Shown one piece after another: positions 25,239 to 37,606 of a DNA stretch of 64,000 nucleotides (positions are counted from its first letter, which is position 1; each line of letters opens with the position of its first letter). Below the pieces are notes generated by a model. The model had not been told where the DNA came from and searched no databases. It was given only the letters and a program-made list of their open reading frames with translations. The DNA is from Apricaphanius iberus (Eukaryota; Chordata; Actinopteri; Cyprinodontiformes; Aphaniidae): positions 434,001-498,000 of the forward strand of contig JAPXFQ010002460.1 of assembly GCA_028564705.1 (NCBI GenBank), in the 5' to 3' direction. A program made the translations under genes and the position numbers.

Positions 25239-26221
25239 GTTCCTTCCCCCTCCTCAATCTACTCCCACAACACGGCCGGCTGCCTGGCAGCCGAAGTTAA
25301 CATTTTCAGAGAAAATATTTCTTGCCTCCAATAGTCCGATGTAATTCATTTTCCATCTCTGTTCATTAATCATTGTTAAAATTAGTGATCCATTTCTTCC
25401 ACTCTGCCATCTGCACTCAGCTTCCTAACAAACATGACACCTCGGTGCATAATAAAAGCTGACAGCTATGAGGAGGCCTTTCCAAATAGCTTTCTGCATA
25501 TGTGCACCTCCATGTCTTGATGCCGTTGTCAGACAAAAGTAGGTTGCTTGGACCATTACTGGCTGGAGACAAATGCTTATGAGTGCATGACCATGCAGGC
25601 ATATACAGAATATATGTACATGTACATTTACAGGTAGCAAAATATTTCATATGAAGCCAAAAAATGTTTGAACATTGTACATCTCGAAGGCCAACCCTCT
25701 GACATTCCAGTAAATACATAAAATCACAGGTGGGTCCATTCAGAACTGTTAATATCTTAATAGGCTTGCTAAAATGTGAAAAGCAGAAAAGATTTGGGAT
25801 GAGATAAAATCACTGAATTTAAAAGAAACAAAAGAAGCAGAGGGAAATGAAATTGGGGCAGAAATGTTGAAGTGTACTGTTTACCCATACACGTTTTTGG
25901 CTTTAGCATCAGCTGGAAGCGTGCTGTACTTTTCCATTTGCCTTTGCTTGCACCGGCCTTGACATCTGTGTGTATTTGTTGTGATATTGTATATCAGCTC
26001 AGCTACACCCTGATTACACTTGGTTAGAACCTGCTTCAGCCAAGGGAGGAAACAATGCTTGGGTGAGAGGAAAGAGTATTTTTTATTTTTTTTTAATTAT
26101 GCATAATGGCATACTTTACAAATATGACCTTTATGGAAAAGTGGCTGCAAATAAAAAGAACAGATGAAAGAAAGCAACAAAAAAGTATGTTTAAATTCAA
26201 GTCCTGTGTGGGACACCACAT

Positions 26222-26590
26222 CGTTGGCATAAAGGTGCCCACCTGACAGGTAAAACCAAAATTAAAACTCTAGGTCTTCACAGAAAATCTGATATGTGGC
26301 AGTAAATAAACAATGCAGCATTATGCATGGCAGTGGCATGATCAGGCTGTGGGGATACTTTTTTTTCAGCAAAGACAGGAAAGCTGTTGGTGCTAAATAA
26401 AGGGCAATCCTGAAAAAAAAACTGCAACTAGGGTGCAACTAATTTGTAGGACAGTGACCTTAAACATGGAACCATGTAGCATGTTTAAATATTGAAAAGT
26501 CTGACTGGTGTGAAAAATCCAAATAAGAATCTGTGCAAGACTTGCTGACAGGTGCTCCACATCTAATTTTACTGATCTCAAGCATCGCGT
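26222..26590 (+). mobile_element. Tc1-like transposon relic, transposase catalytic region
   Basis: Reads along a fish Tc1 transposase gene: 'ggcatgatcaggctgtgggg' (the HHVMLWG/SIMLWGCF region), 'gcaaagacaggaaagctg', 'agggcaatcctg', then a frame giving DSDLKH, a degenerate form of the DNDPKHT block that carries the second catalytic Asp, and 'gaatctgtgcaagacttg' for the ENLWQDL block. Many stops and frameshifts make it a dead copy. Ends were not identified. Confidence 0.7.
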
Positions 26591-27509
26591 ATGGCAGTAC
26601 ATAAATGTGAAATACTGATAGAGACATACTACAAAATACTTACATTTAATAATTGCAGCAAAATGTGTTGTTAGTATTAAATCACAGCGCTGAATACATA
26701 TGCACATAACTTTTTAGATATGGATTCATAAAACAATATGCATCCTGTTATATATTTATGACCTGATCCATTATCATGGATAACTGGATGTATGTACTAT
26801 ATGGTCACCCATTTCTTTTCAGTCCATTTATTCTGCATTTACAGTTAAATGAAGCAAGACAACACTGTTATATTGTTTAATAGCTACAATATTAATATTG
26901 TTAATGTCTAATAGCTGCATTTCCTGGTTGGATGTGAACTCAGATGGTAATGCAGCAATCAAGCTATGGGTAAAATACCTCCTGTGCTCTCATTACTCAG
27001 AAATGTTGCAGCAACGTGTGATTTTTTTTTTGCTGAATTTCTTGCATCGGAGAACAGCTTTTCCATCTTAAATCAAAATCATTCAAAAATCCCCCATGTG
27101 AATGTGAATGCCACTGAGGATTCTCTCTCAGTGCTTACTCAGAGAACCTTCCACGAGTATTTCAGCACCCTCCTCCACCAACTGTCCCTTCTCACGTTCC
27201 ACACATTCATACGCACACACACGTACAATCTGTAGCCTGCACGCTTGTGCACGCTTGTATGTGGAGTTTAAACCCTAAAGATCAGGGCGATTCTACACGT
27301 CCGGTTGTGCTCTAAACGCACACTATCAAACACAGTCAGGAAATAAGGATGATGAGGTGTGTGGTGTGTGTGTGTGCTCCAAGAACAGAACATGAATCTA
27401 TATAATGCCCTCAAAGAGACGGCTTTTTCACACCACTAACTGCCAACGACTACAAAAGGCAGCAGCTGAGCTGTGATTCAGCTTTTAGCTCAACTGGAGT
27501 CCCTGTACG

Positions 27510-27601
27510 CACACACACACACACACACACACACCTTGGGCCCCCTTAACACTCCCTTATCTCGCTCATCACACACACACACAAACGCACACACACACAC
27601 A
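27510..27601. repeat. Two (CA)n microsatellites
   Basis: CA runs at 27510-27534 and about 27571-27601. Confidence 0.85.
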
Positions 27602-27944
27602 TGCATATAGGCCAAATGTGTTTAAAGAGTGGACGTGCACCTTTTGTGGCAACATAAACTTGCCAGCTCACTGGACACATTCATCAAACCTTTCCACTTC
27701 ATTGATGAAGAACAGTCTGCTTTTAAAACAGAACTCATGCTCAGATTCATGCTGTACTTTATCGTTGATCTAAATGCATTTTATTAAGTTAAGTAATTAT
27801 TGACAACTACTTGATTATGGAAACAAAAAATACCACTTAGAAGAATTGTTCAGCACGGATCTACTGTTGCCTACAACGAAGACCTATGCTTTGATTGTAC
27901 ACATTCTATCTTTTAACTTAGCGTAGCCGCTTTGGCCTGTTTAT

Positions 27945-28042
27945 TCATAGGGTCATCACCGTTCCCAGCAGTCATTGTGCAAGTGGTGGGACACACACTG
28001 GATGGGTCACTAGTCTATCACAGGGCCGACACAGAGACACAT
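27945..28042 (+). repeat. Dispersed fish repeat fragment
   Basis: 'cccagcagtcattgtgcaag', then 'cacactggatgggtcactag' and 'tctatcacagggccgacac', follow the order of a very common fish interspersed repeat ('cagcagtcattgggcgag', 'caccctggacaggtcgccag', 'tctatcacagggc'). Related to 37515-37606. Confidence 0.55.
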
Positions 28043-29591
28043 CAGTTAAAATGCTTTCACATTTGGGGTTAACGGTAGTTTAGGGTTAGGGGTAGGTTTG
28101 GGGGTTACCCTACTAAGTTTTAGTTCTGGTTACTGAAACTCCAGCTCCCAGTGTAGCTAAACAGTTAGAACTTGAATTAGCCCATCATTTATGAAAAATT
28201 GTCCAAAAAAAATTTTTAAAAATGGATGCAATATTTCTAATTGTTTCCAGACACAGCAAACACCAACACTCTTTGGCGTTTCTTACTACGCTCAAAGTTG
28301 GCTGTTTTTAGGTTGTTACCATCTCAAAAGTAAAAATTATTTAAATAGGAATGGTACATTTTAGAGAGAAATTTAACTACTTTCCCTACTTTGTACTTTT
28401 AACGTTTTGGCCTTACCTTTTGGGAGACAGTCATCTAATGGACCTGGCGCAGATTCCTGGATATACCAAGAAATCTGAACTTAACACAGGAAAGCTGCTC
28501 TGTGGTTTTCCTCAGAGCTTTCAATCTTATGAATATGCGGGGTTGGAAACACTGGCAGCTTTTTTGCAAACTCAGACAGAATGTAAGGGTCTGAATTAGA
28601 TATTGGCTACAAATGGAGATTAACATGTTTGAAAGGTTTACTGTACTAACCAAACAAATGATAAAAAAGACGTTAGAAGTAGTTTAAAGTACTACTACTA
28701 AATATAGTTTAGATTTTCTTTCTATTTAAAACTATTTTTTTCTCCCACAGATTGTAACATTACTTCTGCTTATACCATGTACAATTCATGACTCTTGGCA
28801 GGATGACGAGGAATACATGTTTTGAATGCTGTTTAAATCTAACTCAAATCGGTGTTCTAACTGGAAAGTCTGTACTACTGTGCAAACTTTAGATATTGCA
28901 GTCAAAGTACAGACAATCTATGGATTTTATTAACCTAGACTATGAACAGACAGAAGCGTGTACCTATATTTATATGTAACAGACTGTTTCATCATTCACA
29001 AACTTAAAGCTATAACCTCTTTCAACAGTGCTGCCTAGTTTTACATTTATTATTCATTTGTTGCATGGAGGGCCACAAAACAGACAGCCTAAAGCAGTGA
29101 TTGGAGGGCTGGTGCTCAGAGGCAGACGGCGTGCAGAAGAGCCGCTAAATCATCTTGACATTCACCAAGATGTAGCCACACAGAAAGCTAGCACTGCTGT
29201 TAGTTCTCCTACCGACTAATTTGGTTCTACTTAACCCCTAAACACCCCTCGTGCACAAGCACACACACATATACACGGCGACAGGAATAGACTCATGGCG
29301 AACAGAGACAGGAAGGCATAGATACACACACGCACATGCGTGTGTGTGCACGAGCCTCACATTGACACATTTAATTCCAGGGTCTCAGCACATCTGAATT
29401 ACAGCAGCCTGATGAGGGAGAGAGGGACAGGCCCCTTTGGACTGATTAGCATCATTTAAAAAAAGTCTTCCTTTTTCTCCTGCCTGCCTCACTGACCTCT
29501 TCCTCTATGACTCCAACATCCACCTCCCAGCTGGGATGTGGGTGGCATCCCCAGCAGTAAAATTCAATACAAGTACACACACATATACATC

Positions 29592-29644
29592 AAGCTCAAG
29601 GAAAGGATCCCATATGTAGTTACAGGGATCCTTTCCTTGAGCTT
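29592..29644. repeat. Perfect 20-bp inverted repeat (hairpin)
   Basis: AAGCTCAAGGAAAGGATCCC at 29592-29611 is exactly reverse-complemented at 29625-29644, with a 13-nt loop between. There are no mismatches in twenty pairs. No known element or RNA gene is recognised. Confidence 0.95.
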
Positions 29645-29734
29645 TAGGAAGCTTTAAGATAAAGCTGTTTTGAAAGGATAGTTTATAAGATACAGCAGCA
29701 CTCCCCTACCCAGGTCCTCAAAGCATACTGCCCT

Positions 29735-29830
29735 ACATGTTTTAGATCGGTGGTCTCCAACCCTGGTTCTCAAGATCTTCTATCCTGCAGGTTTTAGATG
29801 CATCGCTGCTACAACACAGCTGAATCAAGT
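29735..29830 (-). repeat. Dispersed fish repeat fragment
   Basis: 'cctgcaggttttagatgcat' and 'aacacagctgaatcaa' are signature pieces of a frequent fish interspersed repeat ('tcctgcaggttttagatgca', 'caacacacctgaatcaa'). Superfamily not determined. Confidence 0.5.
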
Positions 29831-29918
29831 GATAGATAGATGGATGGATGGATGGATGGACGGACGGACGGACGGACGGACGGACGGACGGACAGATAGA
29901 TAGATAGATAGATAGATA
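29831..29918. repeat. Compound tetranucleotide array GATA/GATG/GACG/GATA
   Basis: Runs in blocks: GATA, then GATG, then about eight GACG units, then GATA again. The ORFs across it are repeat artefacts. Confidence 0.9.
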
Positions 29919-29999
29919 TGCATCTATAAAGATAAATATAGATATAGATCTGATTGTATTGGAGTCCATTTTCTGCATGTGTAAAGTAAATAAGATTTA

Positions 30000-32900
30000 G
30001 GCTGTTATTTGTGCATATTTCCCCCCCTTCTAAATTATATAAGCCTTGCACATGGCTTAAAATTTTGTAAAGCTTTTCTCAAAATCCTACTTATGGTTGC
30101 CATTCTGTGCCAAAAAGTTCATCTGGCCTGTAAATTTAAGCATGGATTACAAATATTCAAATCATGAGCTTACTGTTCAAATAAACATTTCAACGGGGAG
30201 GGGAAAAGTTGCAAGGCATACACTTTCAGGATAATTCCCTCCTCTGGTAACCCCCCCATTCTCCCCCCATCCCATCCCAACAACTTTTGCTTTCCATATA
30301 CTGAAAAAAAGACAGAAATAATGGACGGCAGAGTGAGAATGGTGGGGGGGGGGGGTAAAAACAAAAGAAAAGTTTGGCCACATGGCTGGATAAACAATGT
30401 TGATGAAATATGTAATTAATGTAATTGTAACCACCTATGAAATTACAGTCAGGTGGGTGGGCTCGGCTTTGGCCCCTTTTACTCCCTGCTATAGGACAAT
30501 AGGGCACCTTATAACAGTTTTAAACAGGGGGAGGGAAGGAGGCCGGGGGAGCGAAAGAGCAGGGCAGGCTTAAGCTGGTCAGCTGCTCACCACATGGTAG
30601 AAATAATAGGGACTGAAGTCACAATCATTTCAGCTTTGCTTTAGCTGCGCTAATCAGTGCAGTATAAATCAGGGACAAACTCCCAGACACCCAAGGATCT
30701 CAACGTTTTAGTCATTCCAAATATTCATTAAACACAACACTGCCCAGTATCACTGCAAGAGTGGATCAAGAGATTTTATCACTTTGGAATTATTTTCTTC
30801 AGAAGAATGCAAAATATGGTTAAACTTCAACTCCATAAGCGATACAATGGATTACACTGCAGTTTAACATCTACTATCCACTTTATGTGGATATCAGCTC
30901 CAAATTATGGATAAGGGAAGTAATAGTCCGTGTAAACATATTGACACGTGATGCAAACGACTACCTGAACCCTTTCATACAGAGCAGCGGCCTTATCCCC
31001 CAAGATTAAAATAGCCTCTTCTCCGCTTGCCGCCCCTGCCCTGCCTGGCATTAGAATCTACCACATTTGCAAAATTGCAAACAGATGCAACTCAAGTACC
31101 TGCAAATAATCTGCCAAGACCAATTTCAAAAGGGAGATTTCAGAATATGCGGGAGTCATTAGAGGGAGTATTATTTCAGCGATGAGTGCGACAGGGCCAG
31201 CAGTGGATCACCCAACCAGATGGGTTCTGCTGCCTTTTATTCAGGAAGAAAGGAGCCGACATGTTCTTCATCACCCCCCACCCACCCCCATTTTCCTCAC
31301 AAAAATGAAGATACATATATAACATGTGTGAAACAATTACAGTGGAATATTGGAAGTTTCGGAAACAGCAAAATAATGTCAAATTTCCTTTTGAGATTTT
31401 TGGAACAATCTTTTCATCTTGTTCCCAGTAAGATTGTTTCGGAATGATGCAGCAGATGAGGGAAGGGGTGTGGTGGTGGTGGGGGGGTTGATCTAAATGA
31501 GGATCCAGACACAAAGATCTAAAGTTTTTATTGTTTTGTTTCAAATATTAAATGTAAAAAAAGAATAAAGGAAGGTAGCAGCCCCCTAAAGGGGCCCGTG
31601 CCATATGTAAATGAAATATGTTTTGGAGCCGTAATTTGCGGCTGCTGCTGTTCTTATTTTTTCCGACAGCCGTCTGAAGTTCTTCTGGTCGCTCAGTGCC
31701 ATGTTTAAAGTGATGCACAACAAAAGCGTTCACCAATTAAACACGATTTTAACACCAAGAACTGCAACAAACTTCATTAGATACTCCACCAAGCTTCTGA
31801 CAAAAAAAACCGTTCAGCAGGCGTCTGTAAGACGAAGCGATGAATATTTATAATCAAAACACACATTTCTCCTCCTTCGTAGCTTTTCAAGGCATTGACC
31901 AGCTATTAAAACAAATGAAATGTTTATATCAAATGGAATTTGATTAGGTGACTGGTTATTATTTCTTGCAGGGAAGCGGAATAACAATCTAAGGCACTTA
32001 AAAAAAGTGATCAAAATCACCAAGCCCTTGCAACAATACACATTCAATCAAGTGCTTCATAATTGTAACAGTGGGAAGCATTTTAGGCATTCCACCCACA
32101 ACAAACAGGCTTTGTTCTCCTGTTATGAGAGGCAGCGAGGGGACACAATCAAGTGCGTGAGAAAGTCAGGAACGCAGAATTTCAGCCGATTCCTCCCTAT
32201 GTGTCTTTATCTCTTTCTAGTCACCTCCACACACCACTGCTTTTTTTTAGGGTCACACATATTATTTGCCTCCTGTTTCATTGCAGTTGGCAAAAAAGAG
32301 AATTTGGTAATTGAGCGGTACAGAACATGTGCCCTCCCTGCTCGAAGATGACAGATGGATTATAAAAACTTCAAAGGCAAAGCATTTGGAGCACCAGGGG
32401 AGAGATGCTAGGTATTTGAACTATCATTCTTTACCCAGGAGACAATGACTGCCTGACATGGTGCATACATCAAGGAATAGTGCAACAGCAAAGACATAAT
32501 CCAACGTGCATATGCACACACAACCCCATGATCACTTGTCTGCTGCCTCTTTCCCCCCTGCCAATGCTATATATTTAACATCCTCTTTTGAATAAGTTTG
32601 TGCCAAGCTCCGAACAAAACAAGTCAGGGGAGACGGATGAGAAAGAAGATGTAGTACTGAATCTCGTCTCTTCCTTTTTTTCCAAGTTTTCTTATTTTTT
32701 TGTTGGATCTTAGGGTTTGAACTGAAGCATTCTGGTCCACACAGTGAGATTATGTTTGTGTTTAAAAAAAAAATATTTTACTGAACTCTGTGTGAGGAGA
32801 GAACAGAGGGTGGCGATGCCTATGATCGTCTTAAAAGTATGATTTATGAAAAGGGCCATCTGCTTTGCCTAACTTTAGCACCGAGGCAACCTTTAATAAT

Positions 32901-34840
32901 ATAGCAACACGAGGAAAAGAGGGGATTGAAGGCGGGAGGGTGGGGGGCAGCCCTGTTCACGGCAGTAGCACACAGTGATTTCATCAAACTGGTAACCCAA
33001 GTGCAGGTCCACTTCTCCCCTCGCTCTCTCTTGTACTTCCAGTTGCCTCCCAGTCTCCTCAGCACCCAGCCATTAGTTCAGGAGGCAGCTAATCACTGTT
33101 GACCTCTCCTGTCAAAGCATTTAACCCTGGCCCCTCCTCTTGACCCCGAAGGAATTAGTACCATGCAAACATCCAAGAGAACAGCCCTGCACTCCAGCAG
33201 AAAACCTGCAACCTACCTTACAGATGGGAAAGATCCCTTTAGCTCACACACAGAGGGAGAGACAGATGCTTGTATCTGAAGTTTTAATCCGGTCAACGGG
33301 AGCAGAGGGGTTTGCTCTGTTCACGTGAAAAAAGCTGTTGGGTTTAATTTGTTTTATTTTCTTCTTTCTTTATATTCTCCCAGTATCCCAGTGCCTGGGC
33401 TGCTCAGCTCAGTCTGGTAAGGTAACCACTACAGGCTGCATGCAGGGCTTGGTCCTACACATAAGGAAGCCATCGATATTGTTCACAAAGTACCATTACT
33501 AATTAAGCTTTGCAGGAGATGGACGAACATGCTACATTCGGAACCTCTCAGGGTCGTAAAAGGCATGAGGTCTTACAGCTACACTAATGGGGTGATACAA
33601 GTCACAGGAGCATCAAAGTTGTGGAGTTGATTCAGGCTTTTCGTTCTTCACTGTCCAGAGCAAGTTGTTACGTTTAAACCCCATGACCTAGCTGTGACCT
33701 GGAAACACCTATCAGCAAACGTCATAGCAAACGAGTGGTGTATGTCAGTCTGTCACAAACATTTAAAGAAAGATTTATCTCCTTGATAGCTTTCAGCAGG
33801 ACTTTGTAATAAAGAACGCCCACTTTTTTTCGCTAATGCCCACTGACTCTCTTGGTTCTGTTACCCAACCCATTGGACTCCTTCTCACTCCACTGTGTCA
33901 CCGTTCCTGTAAACAACCTTGCGTTTTCTCAAGACCACCTGTAGAGGCGTCGTTTATAAAGAGTTGCAGCTTTTTTTCAGATTTTGAGGTTCTTATAGTA
34001 CTTATAGTTTGGAAGGTTGTTTTTTTTTGTCTTAAAGAGTTTTAAGGCAGCTGTTTTTTACCATTCAATACAAGCACAAAAATTTCTTGACAAACCTGTC
34101 ATTGAAAACTGTACATCATCTGCTCTCGACAGCCCTTCCTTCCTCACTCCTTTCATCCTTGTCTTTCTCCTCCTCCTCGAAGCCTCGCAGCATGTGTAAG
34201 CAGAAGCGCACGTGCTCCCCTCGCCCTCATTACGAGCTAACTATGCTGTTTGATTAAAAGTGTGTACAGAGAGGAAGAGAGAGAGAGAAGAGAGAGACGT
34301 AGAGGAGGAAGAGCGGGTGGCGGCGGTGGTGGTGGGGAGGACAGGCCGAACCTCCATAATTAAGATCACTTCACAGATTACCTCTGGCAACAAAAGCGCG
34401 GCAAGCGGTCGCCCGCAGCCTCAGAAATTAGATGAAAAAGGGGTGTTGAGGAGGAGACTGACCTCTGCCGGGCTCCGCATGAACACAAGTAACGGCTGAA
34501 TCAAACACCCCACACACACAGACACCGCCACCCCCTTCCCCAGCTGCCCACTTCCTCCCAACAAGACTTGATACACATACATGCATTCTCTTACACAGGT
34601 AGCAGCACAGGCTGTAGTCAGAACAACGGCAAACCATGGGAAAGCACTTCCAGGGAGAGGAAGACACCAGCACCTGAGGGCTGACACTGACACATGGCTG
34701 CAAAGCACACTATCAGCGGACCTGTCCACCAGCAATTATGAGCTACTTTTCAAGGGGGAGGTGAGGGGTGGAGTGCAATTTGCTACCTAAAAGAAAACCA
34801 TTGATCTAGTTTTCATTTGGTTAGAGAACAATGATGACAT
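30000..34840. other. Non-coding, largely unique sequence
   Basis: Few simple repeats apart from a G12 run at 30344-30355. Much of 30.6-33.3 kb is non-repetitive with balanced composition. No exon is recognised. A GA-rich strand segment with GGCGGCGGTGG-type sequence lies near 34.27-34.34 kb. Confidence 0.5.
31600..32340. promoter_or_regulatory. Possible conserved non-coding element (unverified)
   Basis: A 700-bp block without simple repeats or transposon signatures, containing several ATTA/TAAT homeodomain-type cores and compositionally even sequence. This is the texture seen in conserved enhancers of developmental genes, but conservation cannot be judged from one sequence. Low confidence. 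Confidence 0.2.
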
Positions 34841-34847
34841 CAAACCT

Positions 34848-34902
34848 AAGTCAAATTTCTTTGTTGTACATAATGTCTTGGCCAATAAAGCTTATTCTGA
34901 TG
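34848..34902 (+). mobile_element. L2-type LINE 3' end remnant
   Basis: 'gtcaaatttctttgttgtac' then 'cttggccaataaagcttatt' and 'ctgatg' match the 3' terminus of the intact LINE at 55.1-58.4 kb read on its coding strand ('gtcaaattccttgtatgtga', 'cttggccaataaactgattc'). Only about 55 bp remain. Same family or a SINE sharing its tail. Confidence 0.65.
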
Positions 34903-35109
34903 TAGACCAGTCTACAAAAAGCAATGCATATTCAACATCAATCCCAGTGACAATTCATGCATAAATGGTACCCTGGATGAGCCCCTCCCACTGTCATTTC
35001 AACAACCAATAAAACTGCAGAGATTTCACAAAATTCTGGGATAGGATAAAATTTCCCAGAAGACACGAATAACAAACTTTTTTTTTTTTTAGGTGGTGCT
35101 TGTGTGCAT

Positions 35110-35932
35110 AGTATGTCTATTTTAACCTGTTAACCACAGTTTGTTAAGTTGGGTGGATGTGTTTCATCTGTGGTCACTAACTGCACTAGTGCTCCACAGG
35201 GAATGGTTCTCTCGCCCCTCCTTTTCACTCTCTATACTTCTGGGTTTCAGTATAATTCTGATACCTGTCACTTGCATAAATTCTCAGATGACACAGCTAT
35301 TGTGGCATGTATCAGGGAGGGTGATGAGGGGGAGTACAGGAGGATGGTGAAGGCTTTTGTTGAGTGGTGTCATGGCAACATTCTCCAGCTTAACATCTCC
35401 AAAACCAAGGAGATGGTACTTGACTTTCGACGAGTTGCCCCACCTATCCAGCCAATCACCATTGGTGGAGTGGACGTGGTCACCACATACAAATACCTGG
35501 GACTGCAGTTGGATTACAAACTGGACTGGTCAACTAACATGGACTTTGTACACAAAAAGGGACAGTGCAGGATGCAATTTTTGAGGAAATTAGCCAACTC
35601 TTCCTGCACATATTCTATCAGTCCATTGTTTCCAGTGTCCTCTTTTATCTAGTAGCATGTTGGCATGGAAGTGCCAAAAAGAAGGACAGCTGGAAACTGG
35701 ACAGACTAATCAAAAGAGCGGATTCTACTGCTGGTTTGAACCTGGACACTGTGGAGTTAGTAGTGGAGGTAAGGACCATGTCCAAGCTCAGTGCAGTGAT
35801 GGAGAACACCAAGCACCCTCTGAAAAGGAGCCCCTAGGCGACAGATTGCTCTCCCTGAAGTGTTCAACCAAGAGACTAAGGTCCTCCTTTGTGCCTCGTG
35901 CATCTATCTATCGATCTATCGATCAAGGTACT
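35110..35932 (+). pseudogene. LINE reverse transcriptase fragment (Rex1/L2-like), 5'-truncated and frameshifted
   Basis: The longest frame, 35149-35652 (167 codons), reads through the core of a non-LTR reverse transcriptase: APQGMVLSPLLFTLYTS, then KFSDDTAIV where active-site box FADD has become FSDD, then LNISKTKEMVLDFRR and KYLGLQLDYKLDW. After about 35640 the similarity continues in another frame (HIFYQSIVSSVLFYLVACWH, then KRADSTAGL) and ends near a TCTA/TCGA tail at 35908-35932. The endonuclease half is missing. This is a dead, 5'-truncated insertion of a LINE related to, but clearly different from, the one at 55-58 kb. Confidence 0.85.
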
Positions 35933-37050
35933 TATAGATCCTTTCTAAATTCTTGAAAATGTTATTTTTAGTCTTAATTTATAATATGATTTAAACATAT
36001 TTAGCTTTAGGACTTAGCTCCACTTTATGACAATTTCTGATTTTTTTATTGGTTTTAAACAACAGGAAAAACTGCAATGAAAAGCTAACAAGTTCCCTAC
36101 GTTTTAGTTGGTGAAATGAAATAGAGATAAAGACTGGACACATTTCTACTTCCACCCTGAACATGTTTTATACGTGCCAATCACTATAGTTCCCATTTAA
36201 TTAAATTTCACAAGTTTTCTTACAATTTCAAGTCTAACTACAAAAAAATACCTGAAATACTTGCAGATATTTTTTTTATATTCACTTGTACAAGGATTTT
36301 ATCAGATGATGTGCTGAAAAAGACATTTTGCTTTCCTACATTTATAAGGCAGAACATTTGTAAATGAGAAATGTTGCACAAAGTTTAAGTTAGAAAAGGG
36401 AATAGAGTTAATTTAAATCGACATTAATAAAATGGTAAAACGTAGCAAATTGGCGTTAACCTTTTTTACTTTAATAAAAAAAATAACAGAAATGAAACTA
36501 TTTCATGTTGCAGCTGTTAATTTAGTTTAGAATGTCAGAGAAAATATCTTTATTCAGTTTTCAGCTTGTGCAATCTGAACTTCTCTGTGATATCTGTCAT
36601 AAGAACTTAAAAAAATGCATTTCTTTATCATTTCTATCACATGGTGAACATGTGTACATGTACTATTTGTTGATCTTTAGCATAAACATTGCTTTCAGAT
36701 TCATTTTGTTTTGCATGAGGTCGTAAAGTCATATCATAATTCAAATTTTCTATCCATCCTGGATCCTATCAGAGCCCATTTGTCTAAGGGCCCAATGTTT
36801 TAGTTCCAGTTCTGGTCATTCCTCTTGAACTTCTGTCTAACATTATGAGCACCCTCAGTTTCACTAGTGTCCCAAGCTCTACATCTGACATTCCTCAGTT
36901 CAACTCACTCCTTCCCTGCAAACCTGCAAATTCGGATCTCTGGTTTAAAAAAATTGGGATTCGGGGGGCATTTAGTCTAATCACAGGGACCTAGAAAGAG
37001 GACCTCAAAGCCCTTAGGGGCTGATCGGCAATCAGAGAGATGGAAGCTAA

Positions 37051-37070
37051 GAGAGAGAGAGAGAGAGAGA
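37051..37070. repeat. (GA)n microsatellite
   Basis: Uninterrupted GA run of ten units. Confidence 0.8.
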
Positions 37071-37514
37071 CAATCCTAAGATCAACTTCAACACTGTAGA
37101 GCAGACCTTTATCTGTAATGTGAAGCAGTTCATGAGATTGTCTTGTTGGTGGGTGGGCATGTTAGAGTCTGAATGAGGGGTGGTATATGAGTTGCAGTTT
37201 TTTCCTATAAATGTTGAAGATCTATTTTAAATGTTTAAAGACATGATGAGGTAATAAAGCATTATTTATTGTGTTAGGCTTAGGCTTTTAGACATACGGG
37301 GGAAAAAGCAACACTGGAACAAAGGTATTCTGTTGTAGAAAATAATAAATCAAATGGTGACGGGAAAAAAAGAAGTTTAAAAATAAAGAAAATCTGGGAA
37401 GCATTAGCAGGTACGAGAGATTTCTGTAAACTTAAACATAACTGTCAAGTGTCTGAATTTACCCACAAATCCTTCCTAATTATAACTGTTAATGTTGTTA
37501 TCTAAACAGTGTAT

Positions 37515-37606
37515 GCTATGCAGGGTTGTGGGGAGGCTGGTGCCTATTTCCTGCATTCATCAGGCAAGAGGCCGGGTACACCCTGGACATGTCGCCAGTC
37601 TATTAC
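37515..37606 (+). repeat. Dispersed fish repeat fragment
   Basis: 'caagaggccgggtacaccct' followed by 'ggacatgtcgccagtctatt' is a clear copy of a common fish interspersed repeat, related to 27945-28042. Confidence 0.65.

Larger units (their letters stand above)
21500..26220. other. Non-coding sequence, no gene seen
   Basis: Unique DNA with simple repeats: (TA)n at 23.4 kb and (CA)n at 25.2 kb. No exon structure or protein family is recognised on either strand. Confidence 0.5.
26600..29700. other. Non-coding sequence with simple repeats, no gene seen
   Basis: CA tracts at 27.51-27.60 kb, a short degenerate TTAGGG-like stretch near 28.08 kb, and one dispersed-repeat fragment near 27.95 kb. No exon is recognised. 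Confidence 0.5.

Noticed and set aside
28075..28115. Telomere-like TTAGGG motifs
   Set aside because: Degenerate and only a few units, not an array. GGGTTAGG-type sequence is common in fish repeats.
29592..29644. Hairpin as a microRNA precursor
   Set aside because: A stem of only 20 perfect pairs with no extended lower stem is shorter than a typical precursor, and no known mature sequence is recognised. Kept only as an unexplained hairpin.
36730..37040. Possible LTR or gene fragment in GC-richer sequence
   Set aside because: No paired LTR, primer site or coding frame could be found.
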